Below the pieces are notes generated by a model. It was not told the origin of the DNA, made no database searches, and saw only the letters and a list, made by a program, of their open reading frames with translations. This document shows, one piece after another, positions 15,400 through 24,300 of a DNA stretch of 64,000 nucleotides (within the stretch, counting starts at the first letter, position 1; each line of letters begins with the position of its first letter). The stretch is from an uncultured Acidimicrobiales bacterium (GTDB taxonomy: Bacteria; Actinomycetota; Acidimicrobiia; Acidimicrobiales; SZUA-35). Both the position numbers and the translations under genes were made by a program. The stretch covers positions 62,001 to 126,000 of the forward strand of contig CALAJQ010000029.1 in the NCBI GenBank assembly GCA_937922785.1, in the 5' to 3' direction.

Positions 15400-16377
15400 A
15401 TGACTGAAATGACATATCGCAGGTTGGGACGTAGCGGGCTGAAAGTGAGCACGCTTTCTTATGGGTCTTGGGTGACATTCGGCGGCCAGCAGGGTCTTGA
15501 TGCGGTCACCGAGTCGATGCAGGCCGCGTGGGACGGCGGGTGCAACTTCTTTGACAACGCAGAGGTCTACGCCAAGGGAGAGTCCGAGACACTGATGGGC
15601 CAGGCGTTACAAGAGTTCGGTTGGGACCGCGAGAAGTATGTAATCAGTACCAAGTTTTACTGGGGCATCGTTGATGATGTGAACACTAAGTTCACGTTGA
15701 ACCGCAAGTACCTAATGCAGGCAATCGACCGTTCGCTTGAGCGCTTACAGCTCGACTTCGTGGATCTTGTCTACTGCCACCGGGCCGATAAAGAGACCCC
15801 AATCGAAGAGACCGTCTTCGCCATGCACGACATGATCAGTCAGGGCAAGGCGCTGTACTGGGGCACATCTGAGTGGAGCGCCGACGAAATCCGCGCCGCC
15901 TATGAGATCGCCGAACGTCACCATCTACACAAGCCAGTCATGGAACAGCCTGAGTACAACATGCTGAACCGCACCAAGGTTGAGACCGAATACGCCCGGC
16001 TCTATGAAGACATTGGATTGGGCACAACTATCTGGAGTCCGCTTGCCGGTGGTTTGTTGACAGGCAAGTATCTGGACGGGATCCCCGAAGACAGCCGAGC
16101 CAACCTCAAAGGTCACGACTACCTCAAGGACCGGATGGGTACTGATGAGGCCGTCGCCATTATCAAGCGGGTCGTAGAAGTAGCGGCTGAGTTGGACTGC
16201 AAGCCTTCGCAGCTAGCGCTTGCGTGGTGTGCTGCAAACGAGAACGTCTCGAGCGTCATTACGGGCGCCAGCCGAGTTAGTCAGGTTGTGGAGAACATGG
16301 AAGCAATCGCAGTGCTAGAGGCGCTAACACCGGAGTTAATGGCTCGCCTAAACGGCGAAGACCTAGAAGTGGCCTAG
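15400..16377 (+). CDS. Aldo/keto reductase (AKR6/K+ channel beta-like)
   Basis: NADPH-dependent carbonyl reductase, 325 residues, TIM barrel. The AKR tetrad is visible: Asp in [15 protein letters not shown], Tyr in the same block, Lys in VISTKFYW and His in [10 protein letters not shown]. The N-terminus [18 protein letters not shown] and the C-terminal [17 protein letters not shown] cofactor block are typical of the AKR6/AKR12 groups, which include Kv-beta-like and YghZ-like enzymes. The ATG at 15400 is preferred over the TTG at 15397 because TAGGGT lies 7 nt upstream. The physiological aldehyde or ketone is unknown. It may be transcribed alone, as the upstream repeat array separates it from the selenoprotein gene. 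Confidence 0.88.
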   Translation: MTEMTYRRLGRSGLKVSTLSYGSWVTFGGQQGLDAVTESMQAAWDGGCNFFDNAEVYAKGESETLMGQALQEFGWDREKYVISTKFYWGIVDDVNTKFTLNRKYLMQAIDRSLERLQLDFVDLVYCHRADKETPIEETVFAMHDMISQGKALYWGTSEWSADEIRAAYEIAERHHLHKPVMEQPEYNMLNRTKVETEYARLYEDIGLGTTIWSPLAGGLLTGKYLDGIPEDSRANLKGHDYLKDRMGTDEAVAIIKRVVEVAAELDCKPSQLALAWCAANENVSSVITGASRVSQVVENMEAIAVLEALTPELMARLNGEDLEVA

Positions 16378-16450
16378 TAATTAGGTCAACAGTGGTCTAG
16401 CTAGAGTAGGTTAGTTGAACAATCATTAATCGGGAATTGAGGGATAACCC

Positions 16451-19400
16451 GTGGCTAACGCGACGACACCGAAGGCGCCTGACCAAAAGGGCGCGCCTGA
16501 CAGCGATGCCTCACAGGTGGTCCCGCTAGGAAACTTCCCGTTTCCAAGATCGAACGGTGGCCTTGAGTCTCGCCAGTTGGTTTGGTTGCGAAACCATGCG
16601 AACTATCTGGCTAATCGGGGCTGGCTGGACTATGTACGCGCCGTAAGCATCATCCTGCGAGGCGTCGTCGTAAACATGTTGATCGGTCTGCCCTTTCTGA
16701 TCATCGTGGCCCTATTAGTGGCTTTGCTCAGCGTCAAAAACTGGGGTTTCGCTATGGCCCTGATCTTTGTGATCGCAACCCTCATATGGATAGTTCTTTC
16801 GCCAATCGTGACTCGGCTGTGGAACATCTTCCGATTGCAAAATACGCTGGCGATGGGCAGCAGCAGTTCGGTCAAAATCCGTGATGTCTTTGAACGCAGT
16901 TTCGGCGGATTCTTGGTTGTCACCGCTGGTGTCGCAGCAATAGAGGGTCTCTCATTCTTTCTGGACGACTTTCACTATTGGGTGAATGAAAGCAACTGGG
17001 GCGGGCCCGAGATTGTCTCTATCGGCACTGTCTCCGCTGGCCTGTTTGCCACCGCCGGACGGATTCTGCCCAGGTTGGGTGGAAAAGCTAGAAGTGCGGC
17101 AATCCTGCTTGTCGGCTTGGTAGGCGTATTAGTTCCGGTTCTGATCGTGATGTTTCTGGCCAACTTCTTTGCCTTCGGAGGACCAACGGCGAGGCTGTCT
17201 CTCTATGTGGCGATTGCCGGATTCATCCTGTCGGCCATCATCGCCGTCGGTTTCCTGTTGGTGCTGTGGACGGGCGCCTTCCGGCTGCAGGAGAATCTAA
17301 TAGCCGCAATCATCCTCACGGTTGCTTTAGTTACCTTCGGCGCCTTTGCCGTGGCTGCAGACAACGCAATCGCAGAAGATGCGAAGTTGCAGGCCCGGCT
17401 GCTGGTTCTTGACCTCAGTCGAACCACACGCAACCGGACGCTAGACACCGAGATCACTCGCCCCTCGATTGAGATTGACTCTCTAGCGGCTTTCAACGAC
17501 TACTCCCGAGAGCTCGCAGCAGACCTAGATGTCGAACAACTGAACACTACTGAGTCCAACTATGACGAGCTGACCGAGGATCAGCTGAGGGAGGCGACTG
17601 AAGTTGACTTCGCGCTAAGGGAGCTTTACGAGCAGGCGAACTTCCTGCCCGGTGTTGGGGGTCTACTGAGCGAGATTGATTCCGAAGGGTTCTTCGAAAC
17701 CACGAGGATCGAACCCGAAGAACTATCCGGCCTTGCCTATGAGCTTCAACTATTGGCGCTGCGAACCAAGGATCTCCAGCGACTGCTCACATCAAATACC
17801 GAAGCCAACACCCTGCTAAACGCGACTCTAAGTGTTCCGCTCGTCAAACCTGGCGAGTTTGGCTTCACTGAGGCTGACTGGAGGTCTGTTGGGAGCTCGC
17901 TCATGGACACTTCGGCGGACCTCGTCGATCGAGGGCTACGCGAATTTGACGAAGGCCAGAGATTGATCGAGTCAGATCTGGGATCGGAGCCGGAATCGGT
18001 GCTGGATGAGGGTTATGACTTGCTCGATCTCGGCTCCGACCGTATCGAGAGAGGTGAGGAACTCTATTTCTCTGCCGATGCCATGTATCAGGGTGCCGAG
18101 CCTGTATATCTCGCTTCATACTTCTACGCCACTGAGGGACTTCCCGTTTCGCCGGTAGGGGCTCCAATCAATTCCAGCGACTTCCCACTGCTTGCCGACT
18201 TGTATCCGTTCGAATTCGCGTGGATTTCGTGGGACTTGTTCGACTTGGAGCATGACTTTTTGGCAGCTCGCGAGGAAATCGCGAGGAGCGCCGTTTTCTC
18301 AGGTCGAGTTTCTGAGGCGGTCAAAGACAACCCTGAGGTTGGCGGAATCCGGTCGGCCTCGTTCTCCTCGAGCGCAGTATTTGCCCTGATGTTGGCGGTG
18401 GTTGTATGGGCCTATGGATGGCTGGCGGTGGACCCCAATCGAACGTCACTTCATGGCATGTACCGGGACCGGTTGGCAGCTGCATACCTCGTAGGAGCCG
18501 ACACAAAGGGTGACGTGGACATTGAGGACGACCTCGACCTGCACGAGCTCAGCCGGTATGAAGCCGGATCGACCGCTCCGTATCACCTCATCAACACGGC
18601 GCTAAATCTTCAGGCCAGCGATGACATCAGCATCCATGACCGATCCAGCGATTTCTTCATCTTTTCGAAGCGATTCATTGGTTGCGAGCGCACTGGCTAT
18701 TGCCGTAGTGACACAATGGAACGGGCTTTCCCCGAGATGAGTTTGGCAACGGCGATGGCGATTTCAGCTGCCGCAGCCTCGCCAAACATGGGCCGGTCCA
18801 CTCAGCCTGCGCTAGTTGCGTTCATGACCATGCTTAATGTTCGGTTGGGATTTTGGATGCCAAACCCTGGTCGGCTTGAGGCCAAGATCGGGCTGGACCC
18901 GAAGCCAGCCGTTCCAGATCAGCCGGCAAACACTCAGTTCAAACACCCGCCCGGATTCTCCACCCAAGAAGTGATTGCTGCCGAAGCCGAGGAGCTAGAG
19001 GCTCGTTGGCATGAGTTGGGTTCGGACCGGACTATCGATGGTGGTCTTGTGGGCTTGGCCTTCTCCGGCGGAGGCATTCGCTCTGCGACTTTGAATCTTG
19101 GTCTCGTGCAGACGTTGTTTGGTGCTGGAATCTTTGATCACGTTGACTACATGTCGACTGTTTCGGGTGGTGGCTATTTGGGCTCGAGTATCAGCAGCGC
19201 TATGCGGAGCAGAGAGGCTACGCGGGCCCAAGTGAGTAGCTCGAACGTCACAGTCCGGCCAACCTCAGATGGCAAATTGTCTGTTGAGACGCCACCAAAT
19301 AGCGGAAGGTTCGTTTCGTCCCGATCTTCCTCTGACGGTGTTCCAAAAACCAAGTTCACCTTCAACCAGGAAGCCATATTGAACATTACGAACGCGAAGG

Positions 19401-20143
19401 TGGTGGCCGGTCAGAGGCTGCTAAGGATGGGCGATCCCAAGGTGTTGAAAGCGAACCACACTCCGGTATTTGGCGCCGAGTCATCACATTGGTGGCGGCC
19501 AGGCGGAGGTCAAGGCTCCTTTGGTGTCCAGTTCGGATGGCGGGTAAGGCCAACAGCGCTGTTGCGCGAAGTATCCGGCAGGCTTGACGAGCACTCGAGA
19601 TCGATCAACGTGTCAGACGGTGGTCACATCGAGAACCTCGCAGTGGTTGAACTATTGCGAAGGCGATGCCGCTACATAATCGTCGGCGATGGCGGGATGG
19701 ACCTCGATCACAGTTTTGGTGCTCTAACAATTCTGATACGGACGGCGCGGGTGGAGTTCGGAATCGAGATTGACATCAACCTTGATCAACTTCGCTTAGG
19801 TGACGACGGGTTCACAAAGGAGCATTGGGTGGTCGGCAAGATCAATTACTCCGCCACTGAAACCGGCTACCTGCTGTACTGCAAGTCTTCGCTGACTGGA
19901 GATGAAGACGAGGACATACTGGGCTATCGCAAGAGTGTTCCCTTGTTCCCGCACCAATCAACCGCTGATCAGTTTTTTGATGAGGGCCAATTCGAGTCTT
20001 ATCGAGTCCTAGGCCAACACATTGGCGACAGTGCGCTCAAGCATCTGCCTGCCGAGCGGAGGGCAACATACCAAGACCTTCAACAGTGGTTTGAAGAACT
20101 CGGCAATTACCAAACGTCGCAAGTAGCGCCAGCTTCTAGCTGA
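16451..20143 (+). CDS. Large membrane protein with C-terminal patatin-like phospholipase domain
   Basis: A 1230-residue protein, GTG start with a GAGG ribosome site. The N-terminal third has two pairs of hydrophobic helices (about residues 70-125 and 150-300), then a long soluble region rich in Asp/Glu (about 310-640), another helix near 640-660, and a patatin domain from about residue 860. Catalytic features are the oxyanion loop SGGGIRS (872-878), nucleophile Ser905 in TVSGGGYLGS, and catalytic Asp1056 in SDGGHIENL. Patatin domains are lipid acyl hydrolases. The architecture places the enzyme at the cytoplasmic membrane, probably acting on phospholipids. No secretion or effector partner is adjacent. 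Its end overlaps the convergent methyltransferase by 8 bp. Confidence 0.85.
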   Translation: MANATTPKAPDQKGAPDSDASQVVPLGNFPFPRSNGGLESRQLVWLRNHANYLANRGWLDYVRAVSIILRGVVVNMLIGLPFLIIVALLVALLSVKNWGFAMALIFVIATLIWIVLSPIVTRLWNIFRLQNTLAMGSSSSVKIRDVFERSFGGFLVVTAGVAAIEGLSFFLDDFHYWVNESNWGGPEIVSIGTVSAGLFATAGRILPRLGGKARSAAILLVGLVGVLVPVLIVMFLANFFAFGGPTARLSLYVAIAGFILSAIIAVGFLLVLWTGAFRLQENLIAAIILTVALVTFGAFAVAADNAIAEDAKLQARLLVLDLSRTTRNRTLDTEITRPSIEIDSLAAFNDYSRELAADLDVEQLNTTESNYDELTEDQLREATEVDFALRELYEQANFLPGVGGLLSEIDSEGFFETTRIEPEELSGLAYELQLLALRTKDLQRLLTSNTEANTLLNATLSVPLVKPGEFGFTEADWRSVGSSLMDTSADLVDRGLREFDEGQRLIESDLGSEPESVLDEGYDLLDLGSDRIERGEELYFSADAMYQGAEPVYLASYFYATEGLPVSPVGAPINSSDFPLLADLYPFEFAWISWDLFDLEHDFLAAREEIARSAVFSGRVSEAVKDNPEVGGIRSASFSSSAVFALMLAVVVWAYGWLAVDPNRTSLHGMYRDRLAAAYLVGADTKGDVDIEDDLDLHELSRYEAGSTAPYHLINTALNLQASDDISIHDRSSDFFIFSKRFIGCERTGYCRSDTMERAFPEMSLATAMAISAAAASPNMGRSTQPALVAFMTMLNVRLGFWMPNPGRLEAKIGLDPKPAVPDQPANTQFKHPPGFSTQEVIAAEAEELEARWHELGSDRTIDGGLVGLAFSGGGIRSATLNLGLVQTLFGAGIFDHVDYMSTVSGGGYLGSSISSAMRSREATRAQVSSSNVTVRPTSDGKLSVETPPNSGRFVSSRSSSDGVPKTKFTFNQEAILNITNAKVVAGQRLLRMGDPKVLKANHTPVFGAESSHWWRPGGGQGSFGVQFGWRVRPTALLREVSGRLDEHSRSINVSDGGHIENLAVVELLRRRCRYIIVGDGGMDLDHSFGALTILIRTARVEFGIEIDINLDQLRLGDDGFTKEHWVVGKINYSATETGYLLYCKSSLTGDEDEDILGYRKSVPLFPHQSTADQFFDEGQFESYRVLGQHIGDSALKHLPAERRATYQDLQQWFEELGNYQTSQVAPASS

Positions 20144-20873
20144 TCCCGTTGCTAGCTTGACGACGCCCGATTACCGCTGTGGTTCGTACGCTTTCGGTCA
20201 CGTTGTAGCCGTCGGCGAATGGCGTGAGACACCCAGTTAGGACTTCACCTGATGAGTCGTCGAGGTTGCTGGCAAAGCCGAGAAGAACCTCATCGACGAC
20301 GCTTGCGATGCTCCGAATTGAGTTGCGTTCAAAGAACCACTCGACCACGTGGGAAAACGCCGAGTCTGCCAATACCTGTTGGTCGGTTTCGTGGCTGCTC
20401 GAATCCGCGTTGATGTCTGGAAGTCCGAGGTTGGTAGTCAGCGTTTTCCTGAGGGCTCGTGCCCAGTCTTTGTCTTGAAGCCACACGGGAGCCCCCGCGG
20501 AACAAATCACAACCGCTCCTTTGTCGCTAACGAGTAGGTCGAGATTTTCCAGCAGGGACGCTTGATCCATATCCGAGAATCCGGACCCGATCAAGACCAG
20601 GTCGATTGCCTCGGTGACTACTCGGCCAAGGTCGCGATCGCCACCTTGGACCCATTGAACCGCAGCGTGTGCGCTGGTGGCTTGAATGCTGGCCTGGGAC
20701 ACATCGACGTCATCGTCCATGGCGATTACGCTGTCGGCCACCTGAGCAATCAACATGGCCAGCTGACCATCGCCAGCGGCAAGATTGAGGACCCGAGACT
20801 GCGGGCTGAGAGCCCCAACTGCAAAAAGATGGTCACGTAGTTGTGGGGGGTACTTTGCCTGGGCTTGTCCCAT
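20136..20873 (-). CDS. SAM-dependent methyltransferase-like protein
   Basis: A 245-residue class I methyltransferase-fold protein. SAM motif I appears as RVLNLAAGDGQLAMLIA (near residues 27-43), an acidic motif II region as VIAMDDDVD, and motif IV-like IDLVLIGSGFSDMD. The remainder, with a long helical insertion, is not recognised, so the methyl acceptor is unknown. A small molecule is as likely as a macromolecule. The gene follows gpmI on the minus strand by 22 bp and probably shares its transcript. Its 3' end overlaps the patatin gene convergently. Confidence 0.75.
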   Translation of the reverse strand: MGQAQAKYPPQLRDHLFAVGALSPQSRVLNLAAGDGQLAMLIAQVADSVIAMDDDVDVSQASIQATSAHAAVQWVQGGDRDLGRVVTEAIDLVLIGSGFSDMDQASLLENLDLLVSDKGAVVICSAGAPVWLQDKDWARALRKTLTTNLGLPDINADSSSHETDQQVLADSAFSHVVEWFFERNSIRSIASVVDEVLLGFASNLDDSSGEVLTGCLTPFADGYNVTESVRTTAVIGRRQASNGIS

Positions 20874-20895
20874 GTCGCCAGTGTCTCAGCTCTAG

Positions 20896-22518
20896 CTAGC
20901 TAAAGTTCAGCAGAGACTGGTTGTAGTCCTCGGGGGCGTCAAAGCCCATCAAGTTGAACGTGGTGGCGGCGACGTTGCTGAGTCCGGCATCTTCACCCGC
21001 TTGCACCGTGTATTCGCCTTCATAACCTGGGTCATAAATCGCAAACGGAACCGGAGACAAGGTGTGGGAAGTCTTGGGTGAGCGGACGCCGTCGGTCTCC
21101 GTGTACATGATGTCGGCGTTGCCATGATCGGCGGTGTAAACGAGTACGCCGCCCACTTCCTCGATCACCTTCATCAACTGACCTATGCAGTCCTCGATGA
21201 CTTCCATGGCCTCGATCGTTGCGTCGAGGTCGCCGGTGTGGCCCACCATGTCTCCGTTGGGGAAGTTGATTCGGCCGAACCCATACTCGCCGGTGCGCAA
21301 CAGCTTTATCGTTGCGGCGGTTATCTCTCGAACCTTCATGCCGGGGGTCTTGTTGAATTCGACATTGTCAGAAGGAATCTCAACGTAGGTTTCCAGATCA
21401 GCGTTGATGTAGCCCGACTTGTTTCCGTTCCAGAAGTAAGTGACGTGCCCGAATTTCTGCGTCTCGGAGATTGCGAAGCTCTTGATACCTGCTTTGCAAA
21501 TGAACTCACCCATGGTCCGCTCTATCTCGGGCGGATCCACCAAGTAGTTCTTGGGGACAAAGGCATCGCCGTCGTACTGAAGTAACCCGGCGTAGTAGAC
21601 GTCGGGCCTTAGGCCACGGTCGAAGTGAGCGAAGTCATCGTCTTCGTAAGCCTGAGAGATTTCGATGGCCCGGTCGCCTCTGAAGTTGAACAGTAAAACA
21701 GCGTCGCCGTCAGACATCACGCCGACTGGCTGGCCGGATGGGTCAACAACAACAAATTCTTCTAGGTACTGATCACCGGCATCAGATTCTGCGTACATGG
21801 TTTCTACCGCCGCAGCTGCGCTCTCAAAATGACGGCCGTGACCATGGGTATGGCAGTTGTAACCGCGCTCGACCATTTCCCAATCTGCGCCGTAGCGATC
21901 CATCGTTATGAACATTCGTCCCCCGCCGGATGCAATTCGATAGTTCACTCCGTGCGCATCGTTGATTTCGCTGAGCACTGCTTCGGTCGCCTCGATGTAG
22001 ACCAGGGCCGAACGGGCTGCAACGTCTCGACCGTCATGCAATACATGCACTGCAGCTGAGGTCACGCCTTCTGACGCAGCTTGACGAAGTAATGCGTAGA
22101 GGTGGTCAGTGTGGGAATGGACGTTGCCATCAGAGTGCAGGCCGATGAGGTGCAAAGTGTTGTCACGGGCCCCAGCAATGGCAGCCTGCCAAACGGGACT
22201 GTCCCACATGGACCCTGATGCGATCGAAGCATTTACCAGCTTTGCGCCTTGATCAAAGATGCGGCCTGCCCCGATGGCATTGTGGCCAACTTCAGAATTT
22301 CCCATGTCATCTTCAGTTGGCAACCCGACGGCAGGACCATGGGCCAGCAACTGGCACGCAAGATCTGCTGTGGTCAGCGAATCAAGCGTGGGGGTGTGGG
22401 CTTGGGAAACAGCATTCGAAGGGCCCTCGGGCGCAATACCAACTCCGTCAGCAACAACGATGAGAACTGGCCCCCGGCGACCTTTGAAGCTTTTGTGAAC
22501 AGACAGATCGAGGCTCAT
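20896..22518 (-). CDS. gpmI: 2,3-bisphosphoglycerate-independent phosphoglycerate mutase
   Basis: Glycolytic and gluconeogenic enzyme interconverting 3- and 2-phosphoglycerate through a phosphoserine intermediate, needing two Mn/Zn ions. The protein (540 residues) has the N-terminal VLIVVADGVGIAP with a metal Asp, the nucleophile Ser75 in MGNSEVGHNAIGAGR, VHVLHDGRDVAARS, FNFRGDRAIEIS and the C-terminal metal site VYTADHGNAD followed by KTSHTLSPVPF. The length is typical. TAGAAT lies 6 nt upstream of the ATG, so a leaderless transcript is expected. It is followed closely by the methyltransferase gene. Confidence 0.96.
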   Translation of the reverse strand: MSLDLSVHKSFKGRRGPVLIVVADGVGIAPEGPSNAVSQAHTPTLDSLTTADLACQLLAHGPAVGLPTEDDMGNSEVGHNAIGAGRIFDQGAKLVNASIASGSMWDSPVWQAAIAGARDNTLHLIGLHSDGNVHSHTDHLYALLRQAASEGVTSAAVHVLHDGRDVAARSALVYIEATEAVLSEINDAHGVNYRIASGGGRMFITMDRYGADWEMVERGYNCHTHGHGRHFESAAAAVETMYAESDAGDQYLEEFVVVDPSGQPVGVMSDGDAVLLFNFRGDRAIEISQAYEDDDFAHFDRGLRPDVYYAGLLQYDGDAFVPKNYLVDPPEIERTMGEFICKAGIKSFAISETQKFGHVTYFWNGNKSGYINADLETYVEIPSDNVEFNKTPGMKVREITAATIKLLRTGEYGFGRINFPNGDMVGHTGDLDATIEAMEVIEDCIGQLMKVIEEVGGVLVYTADHGNADIMYTETDGVRSPKTSHTLSPVPFAIYDPGYEGEYTVQAGEDAGLSNVAATTFNLMGFDAPEDYNQSLLNFS

Positions 22519-22532
22519 GGCCTAATTCTATG

Positions 22533-22674
22533 TTGGTCTGTTGGCTGACGCCTTTTGTTGCTCTAGGTACACACTCTGTTGTTTGGTCTGTTGGCTGACG
22601 CTTTTGCCGCTCTAGGTACAGACTGTTCTGTTTGGTCTGCTGGCTGACGCCTTTTGTTGCTCTAGGTACAGACC
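22533..22674 (+). repeat. About 50-bp tandem repeat, three copies
   Basis: Three copies beginning TTGGTCTG at 22533, 22583 and 22632, each containing GGCTGACGC, a T-rich TTTTG stretch and CTCTAGGTACA. Copies differ by a few substitutions and a 1-bp period change. The array lies between the starts of gpmI and its promoter on one side and the lipoprotein on the other; the lipoprotein stop codon (22662-22664) is inside copy 3. GGC-TGAC-GCC could form a weak hairpin followed by Ts, so terminator activity is possible but not shown. Confidence 0.9.
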
Positions 22675-23027
22675 TTGCGATCAAGGGTGATCGTTACCGC
22701 TGGGTTTGCGCTACTCACCCAGCTTGACCCCACATATGAACAACCCGGATCTGCAGGTAGCTCAAGCTCAACCTCAACTCGATAGTCCTTGGTTGGTTCA
22801 ACCTCTAGGTAGGCAATACCGGATCGGTCTGTTTCAGTTTCGATTGTGTCAACCACGTCCGAAGTTCGACCGTTGCCAGAGAGCTCCCGTTGTTCAGCCT
22901 TTACTGGCACTGCTCCCAGCGTTGATCCTTGGAAGTCGACAACCTGTACCGCAACTACCGGGTCAGGCTCGCTTCCACACGCGGCTAGACCAAGGGCTGC
23001 ACACGCGATCAGTGGAAGTAACTTCAT
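22662..23027 (-). CDS. Small lipoprotein, unknown function
   Basis: A 121-residue lipoprotein with a short signal peptide and lipobox LAAC (Cys17) followed by Gly-Ser. The mature part reads as a beta-rich, Ig- or carboxypeptidase-regulatory-like fold (VDFQGSTLGAVPVKAEQ, then GIAYLEVEPTKDYRVEVEL), with two Cys that could form a disulfide. It probably sits on the outer face of the membrane. The stop codon falls in the last copy of a 50-bp repeat, and the last residues (VCT) are repeat-encoded. It is divergent from the ArsR-type regulator gene, 90 bp away. Confidence 0.72.
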   Translation of the reverse strand: MKLLPLIACAALGLAACGSEPDPVVAVQVVDFQGSTLGAVPVKAEQRELSGNGRTSDVVDTIETETDRSGIAYLEVEPTKDYRVEVELELPADPGCSYVGSSWVSSANPAVTITLDRKVCT

Positions 23028-23085
23028 AGGTGTCTATCGGCAGCACTGGGCCAGGCTTGATAGCGCCCAGCACGAAGACTCGTAC

Positions 23086-23124
23086 TTGACATATAGCCAT
23101 ATAACATATTAGTTATATGGCTAT
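23086..23124 (+). promoter_or_regulatory. Promoter and palindromic operator of the ArsR-type gene
   Basis: A perfect 13-bp inverted repeat, ATAGCCATATAAC (23093-23105) and GTTATATGGCTAT (23112-23124), has a 6-bp spacer. A consensus -35 TTGACA lies at 23086-23091, and a -10-like TATTAG at 23107-23112 falls in the operator centre. The right arm contains the ATG at 23117 of the regulator itself, so binding would block both transcription and, if leaderless, the start region. Autoregulation is the obvious inference. Confidence 0.75.
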
Positions 23125-23449
23125 GACAGTTGCGCAACCGGCAGTCGAGCTTGATTTAGAGCTAGTCCTCAAGGCACTTTCCAGTGCGAGGCGCCTTCAG
23201 ATTCTGGAATGGTTAAAGGATCCGGCGAGCAATTTTCCGGTGCAAGAGATCGGTGATCCTGAGATCCACGGCGCTTGTAACCAATACATAGGCGACAAGC
23301 TGGGAATCAGTCAGCCAGCAGCTTCTCGTCATCTCAAAGTCCTAACTGATGCGTCCCTCATCGTTGCAACTCCTCGGCAAGGCTGGATTTATTATCGACG
23401 CGACGAAGAAGTGCTCGACGCAGCCAAGCGGCTCATCAACGACATTTAG
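23117..23449 (+). CDS. ArsR-family winged-helix transcriptional regulator
   Basis: A 110-residue DNA-binding protein. The winged helix runs from about residue 15 to 95, with the typical ALSSARRLQILEWLKD opening, a recognition helix in ISQPAASRHLKVLTDASLI and a wing GWIYYRRDEEV. It lacks the CxC metal site of SmtB/ArsR proper, although one Cys lies in HGACNQYI, so the ligand is unlikely to be a soft metal bound in the usual way. The start may be ATG 23117 or ATG 23123; both lie in or next to the right operator arm. It is positioned to control itself and the downstream SDR-HyuAB cluster. Confidence 0.85.
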   Translation: MAMTVAQPAVELDLELVLKALSSARRLQILEWLKDPASNFPVQEIGDPEIHGACNQYIGDKLGISQPAASRHLKVLTDASLIVATPRQGWIYYRRDEEVLDAAKRLINDI

Positions 23450-23450
23450 C

Positions 23451-23482
23451 CTCCTACCCCACAAAGCTCCTACCCCACAAAG
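23451..23482 (+). repeat. 16-bp direct tandem duplication
   Basis: CTCCTACCCCACAAAG occurs twice head to tail (23451-23466 and 23467-23482), directly after the stop codon of the ArsR-type gene and 11 bp before the SDR start. It is another example of the short duplications at gene 3' ends in this window. Confidence 0.9.
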
Positions 23483-23493
23483 AAAGCCCAGCA

Positions 23494-24300
23494 ATGTATG
23501 AATCACTGCAAGACAAAGTTGTCCTAGTCACCGGGGCAGGTGCCGGAATTGGCCGGGCCTTGGCCGAGCGCTTCGCAAGCCAGGGCTGCCACGTAATGGT
23601 CAACGACATCAACCAAGAAACCGCGGACGTCGTGGTTGACGCTATCAACGCAACGGGGGTTGGATCAGCCATGGCAGGTGTTGCTGATGTGTCAGACTCC
23701 GCTCAAGTTGCCGCCATGTTTGACGCGCTGATTGATAGGCACGGACGCATCGACGTTCTGTTAAACAACGCCGGAATCGTCAGCCCGATGCTTCACTTCT
23801 TCGAAGCTGACGAAGCGTGGTGGCGTCGAATCATTGACGTAAACCTGACCGGCCATTTCCTTTGTTGTCACCGGGCGGCTCGCCACATGGCCAAAGCGGG
23901 CGGGGGAGCAATCATCAACATGAGTTCGGGCGGGGCGACCCAAGCGCATCGAGCTTTCACCGCCTATGACGCAACCAAAGGTGGCATCGAGGCCTTAACT
24001 CGAGCACTCAGTCTTGACCTTGGGCCCTACAACATTCGAGTAAACGCCCTGATGCCCGGGTCGATTGACACAAGCGGCATGAACACCGAAGAGCGCATCT
24101 ACCGGGGCGAGAACGTTCCCCTTGGCCGGATCGGCGAAGCCTATGACATGACTGGTGCCGCCCTATTCCTGGCCTCAGAAGATGCCAGCTACATCACCGG
24201 TGACGTGATCAAGGTAGATGGCGGCATGACTGCCCAGCAGAGATCGGCCACCGTCGACATCAAACCCCCGTCTGACTTTCCCAAGGTTGAGGATCTCTGA
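23494..24300 (+). CDS. SDR-family NAD(P)-dependent oxidoreductase
   Basis: Classical short-chain dehydrogenase, 268 residues. The cofactor motif TGAGAGIGRALAE (TGxxxGxG) is near residue 13, NNAG near 91, and the catalytic Ser in INMSSGGA, with YDATK giving Tyr and Lys near 155-159. PGSIDTSGM and the C-terminal GDVIKVDGGMTA are typical. It probably oxidises or reduces a hydroxyl of the substrate handled by the HyuAB cluster. The stop shares one base with the ATG of hyuA (TGATG), so the two are translationally coupled. Acidic VNDIN after the second beta strand suggests NAD preference, which is inference. Confidence 0.88.
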   Translation: MYESLQDKVVLVTGAGAGIGRALAERFASQGCHVMVNDINQETADVVVDAINATGVGSAMAGVADVSDSAQVAAMFDALIDRHGRIDVLLNNAGIVSPMLHFFEADEAWWRRIIDVNLTGHFLCCHRAARHMAKAGGGAIINMSSGGATQAHRAFTAYDATKGGIEALTRALSLDLGPYNIRVNALMPGSIDTSGMNTEERIYRGENVPLGRIGEAYDMTGAALFLASEDASYITGDVIKVDGGMTAQQRSATVDIKPPSDFPKVEDL

